From Succinatimonas sp. CAG:777 (GTDB taxonomy: Bacteria > Pseudomonadota > Gammaproteobacteria > Enterobacterales > Succinivibrionaceae): DNA of 12,281 bases. The stretch is from contig HF987939.1 in NCBI GenBank assembly GCA_000431835.1, forward strand, positions 35,501 to 47,781, read 5' to 3'. The position numbers and the translations under genes were made by a program. The notes below the pieces were generated by a model that was not told where the DNA came from, made no database searches, and saw only the letters and a list, made by a program, of their open reading frames with translations. Positions 6,247-11,505 of this stretch are shown one piece after another; within the stretch, counting starts at the first letter, position 1; the number at the start of each line of letters is the position of its first letter.

Positions 6247-7347
6247 TTAAGCTACACTCTCTTCTTTATCTGTAGAGTTTTTACTGCGTCGTCTTGATTT
6301 CTTTTCTACCTTGACTTCTTTTGAGTCAGTATCAGACTCTGTACAGAGATCTTCATTGTTCTCACTCACCTCAAGATCATTTCCTAAATCACTTTTCTGA
6401 GTAACTTTTAAGATTTGCTTTTCATGACCAAAGATGTCGTTACAAAGACGCATTACATACTCATGTTCTACATCAGGTAGTCTTAGCGCAAAACACATCT
6501 TGATGATCTTGTGGACTGTATATGGAGTTTCAACAGACAACAAAGCAGCAATTTTTAATAGCGTTCTTGTAGAAAAAGGAGCAGAGATCTGCCTTACCCC
6601 ATTCTCAATTCCTTGCTCAACAACATTTCTTAAATCATGAGCAAAATGTAACAGCTTTTTGCTCATCTCAAGCCCCAGATCAGGAAAACTATTCTTTAAC
6701 ATCTCAAGTTCTACGATTGGCTTTGGATACCCCATTTCAATAAAGCGCCATCTATCTAAGAAAGCCTGATTTAATAATCGTGCGCCATTGTAGAAGCCTG
6801 TCATATCACCAAAACCTTTGGTATTAGCTGTTGCAATTACTCTAAATTGAGGATGCGGTTTGATTACCTCGCCATTATTAGCAAGAATTGTAAGAGGCTT
6901 ACCTTCTAGAACATCGTTTAATACTGATAAGTCACCAGGTGACATCAGATCGATTTCATTTAAGATTAAGATCTCTCCATAGAGCATCGCTCTAGTTAAA
7001 GGTCCGTATTCATAGACTAATTCACCTCTTTTTAAAGTGGTATGTCCTATAAGATCTAATGACTCACACTTATTAGATAAAGTGATCTGCTCTACGCCCC
7101 AGTTAAGACGAGCTGCAATTTGCAAGATCAAGGTTGTCTTACCGCAACCTGACGGACCACTAATATACAGACAGTCTTTAAAAGGATAGATAAGGTAGAG
7201 TAGAACTTCATTTAGAACATTAAGCTCAAAAACATAGTTCTTATCTAAGTTAGGAATATGATCAATAAGATTGCTTGGTTCTAACTCGCACTCTTCAATC
7301 ACGATCTTATCGGAGTTGAATACCTTCTTTAAATTTACATTAAACAT
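6247..7347 (-). CDS. CobS/MoxR-type AAA+ ATPase (AAA_5)
   Basis: A single AAA+ domain at about 45-270 of 366 residues: Walker A GPSGCGKT (64-71), Walker B ILILNEID (126-133), sensor-1 TAN (173-175), FLDRW with a likely Arg finger at R199, and sensor-2 STRTLL (R261). The stretch KPHPQFRVIATANTKGFGDMTGFYNGARLLNQAFLDRW (cut here: positions 163-200) closely follows CobS, the ATPase subunit of cobalt chelatase, and its phage and plasmid relatives. Residues 315-366 are a disordered acidic then basic tail (KKSRRRSKNS). Walker B has Asn where most members have Asp. Such ATPases remodel a partner, usually a VWA-domain protein, but none is in the window. AGGAAAAGC precedes the ATG. The SSB-like gene lies 35 bp upstream in the same unit. 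No cobalamin genes are near, so cobalt chelation is unlikely; a DNA or stress role is inferred. Confidence 0.85.
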   Translation of the reverse strand: MFNVNLKKVFNSDKIVIEECELEPSNLIDHIPNLDKNYVFELNVLNEVLLYLIYPFKDCLYISGPSGCGKTTLILQIAARLNWGVEQITLSNKCESLDLIGHTTLKRGELVYEYGPLTRAMLYGEILILNEIDLMSPGDLSVLNDVLEGKPLTILANNGEVIKPHPQFRVIATANTKGFGDMTGFYNGARLLNQAFLDRWRFIEMGYPKPIVELEMLKNSFPDLGLEMSKKLLHFAHDLRNVVEQGIENGVRQISAPFSTRTLLKIAALLSVETPYTVHKIIKMCFALRLPDVEHEYVMRLCNDIFGHEKQILKVTQKSDLGNDLEVSENNEDLCTESDTDSKEVKVEKKSRRRSKNSTDKEESVA

Positions 7348-7382
7348 AATTTGCTTTTCCTAGTTATGCATTTAAATTATCT

Positions 7383-7748
7383 TTATGAGCCTAATTTGAT
7401 TTCTCTAGCTAAAACTTTACTGGTTAGAGCTACTTTTCCTAGAGAATCTGTAATCCTAAAATTGCGTAATTGACCTAATACAGAAACTCTGTTTCCACAT
7501 CTGACAATTTGATAAAGTCTCTTAAGCTCAGTCTCATTCTTTTGATTGAACATATACACTTCGTGGTAATCAGCATATAAAGATGAATTAGGCGAGGTCT
7601 TAGCTTCGTTTTTAGAGTTGACATCATCTTGAGATACTGAAATTTTGCCTTCAGTTTTTAGGCTAAACTTCAACTTGAAGGAGTTTCTTTGAGATCTATA
7701 GGAAACAGCACTTACGGTTCCTGTTAAATAAACTTTGTTGATATCCAT
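7383..7748 (-). CDS. SSB-like OB-fold protein
   Basis: The 121 residues follow the single-stranded DNA-binding protein pattern: NKVYLTGTVSAVSYRSQRN at the start, YADYHEVYMFNQKNETEL at 58-75 (SSB form: EWHxVVxFGK), then CGNRVSVLGQLRNFRITDSLGK and a final strand to KVLAREIKLGS. Residues 33-57 are a polar insertion between the strands. The acidic C-terminal tip that housekeeping SSBs use to recruit partners is absent and the protein is shorter than SSB (about 170-180), so this is an accessory paralogue of phage or plasmid type. It is the first gene of a two-gene unit with the CobS-like ATPase. The ribosome site is weak (AAGTGA, 5 bases before the ATG). Confidence 0.72.
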   Translation of the reverse strand: MDINKVYLTGTVSAVSYRSQRNSFKLKFSLKTEGKISVSQDDVNSKNEAKTSPNSSLYADYHEVYMFNQKNETELKRLYQIVRCGNRVSVLGQLRNFRITDSLGKVALTSKVLAREIKLGS

Positions 7749-7778
7749 AATTCACTTTTAAGTCTTAATTATTCTTTA

Positions 7779-7808
7779 TAAGAACAAAGTCATAAGAGCT
7801 TGTTCTTA
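7779..7808. promoter_or_regulatory. Operator-like inverted repeat upstream of the SSB/ATPase unit
   Basis: Perfect 9-bp arms TAAGAACAA (7779-7787) and TTGTTCTTA (7800-7808) with a 12-base spacer. The half-site centres are about 21 bp apart, two helical turns, as for a dimeric repressor. It lies 31-60 bp ahead of the SSB-like start codon, where a promoter or its operator would be. A transcript leader hairpin is the alternative. Confidence 0.45.
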
Positions 7809-7969
7809 ACAACTGCAATTAAGCGAAGCTTTAGGATCTGTTTTTTTAAGTTTATGCGCGCTCAAATTGCGAACAGATTGTACAAAGACAATTTTTACAA
7901 CTTTAAAAATTACTGATAAAAAGTGAAATTTCTAGAAAATTTTGATGTGAATTTATTGATTTTAAAGGG

Positions 7970-8027
7970 AAATAAAAATAGCACTTTTATGTTTTGCAGA
8001 AGGCTTTAGAAAAACAAAAGTGCTATT
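7970..8027 (-). terminator. Rho-independent terminator of the flgO-flgP-flgN operon
   Basis: On the minus strand a 12-bp perfect stem (arms 8027-8016 and 7988-7977), extended by 5 bp across a 2-base bulge, is followed by TTTTTATTT. It begins 10 bp after the flgN stop. It is one of the clearest terminators in the window. Confidence 0.88.
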
Positions 8028-8037
8028 GAGGATAGAA

Positions 8038-8511
8038 TTAAGCGTCTACAGACAAACGTGAAGGACCACGTGCAGTAGCATAACCTTTTGCTGTATAGGT
8101 CATGTTGCGAGTTACCACGTCACGTACACCTAGTAGAACCGCCTGCAGCTTATTAGCTGACTGCATACACATAGTGATGAGCTTACCGTTAATTTCATTT
8201 CTGAACTGACACTTTTTCATCATGTTCTTAATGATGGTAACCTCTGGTAAAAATTCAGTATGTAGCTTTGCTACCTCAGGATGAAGTTTGATCCTCTGAT
8301 CATTTGACTGTAACTTTAACATCAGATCAGATTTCATCTCTGATAAAGGTTTCAAATTCTCAAGATGTCTATCTTTTAGAGATTCATACTCAGCCTGAAT
8401 TACCTTTTCAAGCTTTTCTAAAATCTCTTTTTGTCCATCCAGATAGTCTTTTAAAGGACGTACTGTGTTTTGTGGAGTAGTTTTATTAAAAACAAATCGT
8501 GAGGTGTTCAT
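8038..8511 (-). CDS. flgN: Flagellar export chaperone FlgN
   Basis: FlgN is the cytoplasmic chaperone for the hook-filament junction proteins FlgK and FlgL. The 157 residues are mostly long helices: EILEKLEKVIQAEYESLKDR at about 29-48, then SDLMLKLQSNDQRIKLHPE, then CQFRNEINGKLITMCMQSA and the C-terminal NMTYTAKGYATARGP with RLSVDA at the end. The last part matches the polar-flagellum FlgN ending (family form MTYxxxGxT with a short basic tail). Length is typical (about 140-160). GGAGAG lies 6 bases before the ATG. It starts 9 bp after the flgP stop, so it is the third gene of the flgO-flgP-flgN operon. In Vibrio flgN follows flgM; here it is apart from flgM and on the opposite strand. Confidence 0.82.
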   Translation of the reverse strand: MNTSRFVFNKTTPQNTVRPLKDYLDGQKEILEKLEKVIQAEYESLKDRHLENLKPLSEMKSDLMLKLQSNDQRIKLHPEVAKLHTEFLPEVTIIKNMMKKCQFRNEINGKLITMCMQSANKLQAVLLGVRDVVTRNMTYTAKGYATARGPSRLSVDA

Positions 8512-8520
8512 AATTCTCTC

Positions 8521-8982
8521 CTACATCGCACCACGCATCTGATAAAGATCGTAGATTACCCTTGTATCAAGCTCAAGTTCGGTTGCGTAGGTATCCCCTA
8601 CTGCGTACTGTCTTATGACTCGTGCGCCATGAACAAAACCATCAACTTCTGACTTTACAGAATTTGAGGTTTCAATATTGCTTGAATTTAAAGTATCGGT
8701 GGCTCTGATATAAATGCCATTAACCTGTTCAGATAATTCTCTATAAGCTTCAATCTTTGATGCTCTCATTGCTTTAATCTGCTTGATGGCATCTGTTGCA
8801 CCCGGCTGACGAGAAATTGACGCATAACCGGTTGCTCTTAAGACAGGATACTCTGATGGCTTGTGTACACCATCATCTGTCATGGTTAAATTCTTTACAA
8901 AAGATACAGAGGAACATGAGCACAAAGCCATTGGCAGTAGCATTGCTACTGCAAAAGTTGTAATCAATCTTCTAAGTCTCAT
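8521..8982 (-). CDS. flgP: Flagellar outer-membrane lipoprotein FlgP (LPP20 family)
   Basis: FlgP is an outer-membrane lipoprotein needed for motility in Vibrio and Campylobacter; in Vibrio it builds part of the disk around the flagellar rings. A basic start (MRLRRL), hydrophobic core and lipobox L-C-S-C put the lipidated cysteine at residue 23; Ser at +2 favours outer-membrane sorting. The mature part has the family pattern LRATGYASISRQPGATDAIK followed by AMRASKIEAYRELSEQVNGI (about 47-90) and a C-terminal alpha/beta segment. Length 153 is usual. AGGAGGAGCT sits directly before the ATG, a near-perfect ribosome site. It lies 8 bp after flgO and 9 bp before flgN. Confidence 0.92.
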   Translation of the reverse strand: MRLRRLITTFAVAMLLPMALCSCSSVSFVKNLTMTDDGVHKPSEYPVLRATGYASISRQPGATDAIKQIKAMRASKIEAYRELSEQVNGIYIRATDTLNSSNIETSNSVKSEVDGFVHGARVIRQYAVGDTYATELELDTRVIYDLYQMRGAM

Positions 8983-8990
8983 AGCTCCTC

Positions 8991-10070
8991 CTAATCATTA
9001 GTACGTGAGTACTGACTTTGGTCATGCACATCTCGTACCAACTTTTCCTGATACATGTAAGTATCAGCTGGATATATAACTGTAGACTTTCCTCTATTGC
9101 CAAATCCTAAGAAAGAATGCTCTTTGTTATACATATAGTGCTCATAGTTACCTGATGAAGTTGCAGGTACCTTAGCTCCTTTTACGTAATATTTAGCATT
9201 GAACTCATCAGAGTCTGTTCTGTAATAGTTATCTTTAAACTGCTGCTCTTGTCTTTTACGACGTTCTTTATCGGTCATAGCATAGACAGGAGTATCTGTA
9301 GTTGATGCAGAAGCTCTAACAGAGGTCTTAGTTACAGTTCTTTTAACTACTGTATCAGTTACATTACCGTTACCAGTGATAGTACCTGGCTCATATAAAT
9401 ATGAGGTAACACCATTTATAGAACAATCTTTCTTACCGGTTCTATAGCAGTAAGGTAATCTCTCATAAGGAATAAAGCCTGTAGCAGAACCTACAACTGT
9501 CTGGGTTGACATATTTATGACACGACCAACTACAACGATTCCTGAATCATTTCTAGTTAAAGTACCTGCAAAGATATGTCTTACCATGGCCTGACGGGCA
9601 ACTTTCTTCCAATCTCTTGAAAAGACAAACTCACCGTCTTTAGTAATTGAAATAGCGCCTGTAAGCTTATATTCAAAAACGCTGATACCTCGTCTGTCCA
9701 ATTCATGGACAAACATCTCTGCCATGGCACGACCTAAATAGCCTGCATTTTCATAAGTATCTGTATCTACAAATGAGGTTACAGCTACCTTTGGTAAAGA
9801 TGAATAAGTTACAGTCTTACCATCGCTGTCAGTTACAGTGGTTTTAGAGGACTCATCTTTTGACAGATCATTCATCATAGTCTGATACAAGATATCAGAC
9901 ATATTAGATACGATCTTGCTGATTTCCATGCCTTTTTGGTCATAGACACTGCTCTTTGTAGGTACAACACTAGCCTGTTGTGTCTTGCCACCTTGGGCAG
10001 GATTTGCCGAACAGCCTGCGATTACTAGGCAAACTGCAAGGCTTAGCATTTTAAGTAATTTTCTCTCCAT
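8991..10070 (-). CDS. flgO: Flagellar outer-membrane lipoprotein FlgO with an extended C-terminus
   Basis: FlgO is an outer-membrane protein of polar flagella that works with FlgP and FlgT. The signal sequence ends in the lipobox I-A-G-C with the lipidated Cys at 20 and Ser at +2. The FlgO domain spans about 50-205, including PKVAVTSFVDTDTYENAGYL, GRAMAEMFVHELDRRGISVF and VARQAMVRHIFAGTLTRND. Residues about 206-359 are an extra tail rich in Tyr, Ser, Thr and charged residues, opening with two nearby cysteines (C208, C216). FlgO proteins I know are roughly 200-260 residues, so the 359 here is long. AGAAGG precedes the ATG by 5 bases. It is the first gene of flgO-flgP-flgN, with a sigma-54-type promoter at 10159-10174. 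Confidence 0.9.
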   Translation of the reverse strand: MERKLLKMLSLAVCLVIAGCSANPAQGGKTQQASVVPTKSSVYDQKGMEISKIVSNMSDILYQTMMNDLSKDESSKTTVTDSDGKTVTYSSLPKVAVTSFVDTDTYENAGYLGRAMAEMFVHELDRRGISVFEYKLTGAISITKDGEFVFSRDWKKVARQAMVRHIFAGTLTRNDSGIVVVGRVINMSTQTVVGSATGFIPYERLPYCYRTGKKDCSINGVTSYLYEPGTITGNGNVTDTVVKRTVTKTSVRASASTTDTPVYAMTDKERRKRQEQQFKDNYYRTDSDEFNAKYYVKGAKVPATSSGNYEHYMYNKEHSFLGFGNRGKSTVIYPADTYMYQEKLVRDVHDQSQYSRTND

Positions 10071-10113
10071 CCTGACCTTCTTTTATTTGTATAATCAATA
10101 AACCGTGAATTAT

Positions 10114-10137
10114 AAAACGCTAAATTTTTAACGTTTT
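10114..10137. promoter_or_regulatory. 24-bp imperfect palindrome in the flgO leader
   Basis: Arms AAAACGCTAAA (10114-10124) and TTTAACGTTTT (10127-10137) differ from perfect at one position, a G-U pair in minus-strand RNA. If flgO starts from the sigma-54 promoter (start near 10148), the palindrome covers about +12 to +35 of the flgO transcript. It could bind a regulator such as an FlrC-type activator, which is reported to act downstream of the start at some Vibrio flagellar promoters, or fold as an RNA hairpin. Confidence 0.4.
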
Positions 10138-10145
10138 TGTCAATC

Positions 10146-10162
10146 TTGGTGTGAATAATGCA
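10146..10162 (+). promoter_or_regulatory. Weak sigma-54-type promoter for flgT
   Basis: TTGGTGTG (10146-10153) and ATGCA (10158-10162) give the invariant GG and GC with exactly 10 bases between. The consensus is TTGGCACG-N4-TTGCW; TTGG, G and TGC match, CAC does not. Transcription would start near 10173, 32 bp ahead of flgT. It shares its GC (10160-10161) with the stronger opposing promoter. Confidence 0.4.
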
Positions 10163-10174
10163 AATTCAATGCCA
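10159..10174 (-). promoter_or_regulatory. Sigma-54 (RpoN) promoter of flgO-flgP-flgN
   Basis: On the minus strand TGGCATTGAATTTGCA: -24 element TGGCA, 10 bases between GG and GC, -12 element TTGCA. Ten of the twelve positions of TGGCACG-N4-TTGCW match. The start would be near 10148, a leader of about 78 nt before flgO. Sigma-54 with an FlrC-type activator drives middle flagellar genes in Vibrio, which fits the genes it controls. Confidence 0.68.
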
Positions 10175-10204
10175 TGTGACAAAATTCAATCACAAAGGTG
10201 ATTT

Positions 10205-11362
10205 ATGAAAATAAGATTATTAATTCAAATTTTATGCTGTTTAGTGTTTTCTGTAATGAGTTCTACTGCCTTTGCTACCTGGTATACAGCAAATGGCACC
10301 GGCTCAGACAGAAACGATGCTGTAAATGATGCTATCCGTAATGTCATGTTACAGGCCGGAGCTGACGTTAAAATCGAGCAAAACTATAAAAACGGTGTTT
10401 TACAAAGCGATAACGTCAATATTATGAGCAGATCACCAATCAAAAAGCTGGTAGTGATGTCAGAACAGACAACCTTTAGTAAGGTAACTGTTACCATCAA
10501 AGCATTTATTGATGAAAGATTTGCCAAAGCAAGATGCTCAGGGGCAGCTGTACATAAAGCTGTACTGCCAGTGTCATTCAGATTTGCTGACTCTCAGGCC
10601 TATCAGGGCAGTATTGGAATTGAAGGTATCAGTAAAGAGCTAGATAAACTTGTTATGGAGAATCTTTATAACACCTCATCCTTTGTAACCAGGCCTCTGG
10701 TAAGAGCTAATCTGAACACTTCAAATTCACCTAATATGTCAAATGCCTTCCAGGTATCCAACCTTTCTAGTTTGGCAGATCGTTATGGCAGTCAGTACAT
10801 TATTCTAGGCACTATAAATTCAGTAAGTACCTCTGAGGTTGGTAACAATGTACTTACCAAGCTGATGTACGTTCCTACAAGAACTATTAACTTTGATATT
10901 GATGTCTATGATGCAATCAATGAGCAAATCATTTTCCACAGAAATTACACTGCTGAAGCTGATTGGCCATTTAAACAAAGTGAGTACATCGATTTAAGAT
11001 CTGACAGATTTAAGAGCTCAGAATACGGTCAGAGAGTTTACGGTCTAGCTGCAGAGGTCTCCAAAGATCTAGTTGCAGAACTTCAATGTAAACCTGCTAA
11101 TGCCAAGATCATAGATCTTGATGGGGATGATGTAGTAATCAATGTTGGTAGAGAGAACGGCATCAGCCCTAATATGAAGTTCACCTTAGTTCAGGCAGCT
11201 TCTATGTCAGGACCTAATGGCGATAATTACAGTGCTTATGAGAAAAGTAACAGTGTCTATAAAGTAGTATCTGTTTACCCACATGCAGCTAAATTACATC
11301 CTGTTGATTTACAGAACAATACTTTGAATGTAAACGTCAACGATGTAGTAACTTTACAATAG
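10205..11362 (+). CDS. flgT: Flagellar H-ring protein FlgT
   Basis: FlgT forms the H-ring around the LP-ring of sodium-driven polar flagella and is needed there for MotX/MotY attachment to the stator. The 385 residues begin with a signal peptide cleaved at AFA|TW (residue 24/25). Three domains follow, as in Vibrio FlgT: an N-terminal one (about 26-108, beginning WYTANGTGSDRNDAVNDAIR), a middle alpha/beta one (about 115-290, including YGSQYIILGTINSVS), and a C-terminal beta domain (about 298-385, including NVGRENGISPNMKFTLVQ). Cys111 and Cys295 flank the middle domain and may pair. CAAAGGTG precedes the ATG by 4 bases; TCACAAAGGTG is identical before flgA. It is divergent from flgO and ends in a hairpin four bases after the stop. 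Confidence 0.92.
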   Translation: MKIRLLIQILCCLVFSVMSSTAFATWYTANGTGSDRNDAVNDAIRNVMLQAGADVKIEQNYKNGVLQSDNVNIMSRSPIKKLVVMSEQTTFSKVTVTIKAFIDERFAKARCSGAAVHKAVLPVSFRFADSQAYQGSIGIEGISKELDKLVMENLYNTSSFVTRPLVRANLNTSNSPNMSNAFQVSNLSSLADRYGSQYIILGTINSVSTSEVGNNVLTKLMYVPTRTINFDIDVYDAINEQIIFHRNYTAEADWPFKQSEYIDLRSDRFKSSEYGQRVYGLAAEVSKDLVAELQCKPANAKIIDLDGDDVVINVGRENGISPNMKFTLVQAASMSGPNGDNYSAYEKSNSVYKVVSVYPHAAKLHPVDLQNNTLNVNVNDVVTLQ

Positions 11363-11366
11363 AAAA

Positions 11367-11407
11367 AACGGTATTGTATCAGGTCAATATATTGATATAA
11401 TACCGTT
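11367..11407. terminator. flgT terminator hairpin
   Basis: A 15-bp stem with one G-U pair in plus-strand RNA: arms AACGGTATTGTATCA (11367-11381) and TGATATAATACCGTT (11393-11407), with an 11-base loop, then TTGGTTTTGG counting the last two arm bases. The plus-strand T run is broken. On the minus strand a run of six T follows but the stem gains a mismatch, so it may work both ways. It overlaps the probable tRNA promoter. Confidence 0.65.
11374..11401 (+). promoter_or_regulatory. Possible tRNA-Arg promoter inside the flgT hairpin
   Basis: A perfect TATAAT (11396-11401) with TTGTAT (11374-11379, 3 of 6) 16 bases upstream. The start would be near 11408, six bases before the mature tRNA. Both elements lie in the two arms of the flgT terminator hairpin. 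Confidence 0.4.
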
Positions 11408-11413
11408 GGTTTT

Positions 11414-11488
11414 GGCCCCATAGTTAAATGGATATAACAAGCCCCTCCTAAGGGCTAGTTGCAGGTTCGATTCCTACTGGGGCTGCCA
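11414..11488 (+). tRNA. tRNA-Arg (anticodon CCT)
   Basis: 75 nt with encoded CCA (11486-11488), clearly like E. coli argW: the D-arm GTTAAATGGATATAAC and the anticodon arm AGCCC-CTCCTAA-GGGCT are nearly identical. The anticodon CCT is at 11447-11449 and reads AGG. The acceptor stem pairs GGCCCCA (11414-11420) with TGGGGCT (11478-11484) with a G-U at the first pair. The T-arm is GCAGG-TTCGATT-CCTAC, with one C-A mismatch at the second pair. The gene follows flgT in the same direction. argW-type tRNAs are known phage and island integration sites, but no att repeat is visible here. Confidence 0.93.
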
Positions 11489-11505
11489 CTTTTCAAAATA
11501 AACCA

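Larger units (their letters stand above)
7749..8037. other. 289-bp intergenic region between flgN and the SSB-like gene
   Basis: It holds the 9-bp inverted repeat at 7779-7808, a looser inverted repeat with arms ATCTGTT (7836-7842) and AACAGAT (7872-7878), and the flgN terminator at 7977-8027. No convincing promoter was found for the SSB-like gene; TTGCAG and a TATGAC-like box lie in range but are poor. I see no ORF in it. Confidence 0.5.

Noticed and set aside
6247..7347. Cobalt chelatase subunit CobS proper
   Set aside because: The ATPase core is CobS-like, but no cobN, cobT or cobalamin gene is nearby and its partner gene is SSB-like.
7836..7878. Inverted repeat ATCTGTT/AACAGAT as a second operator
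   Set aside because: Seven-bp arms 29 bases apart are weak evidence in AT-rich DNA.
10090..10145. TTGACA and TATAAT on the minus strand ahead of flgO, suggesting a sigma-70 promoter
   Set aside because: The spacer is 23 bases, far outside the usual 16-18; the sigma-54 match nearby is much better.
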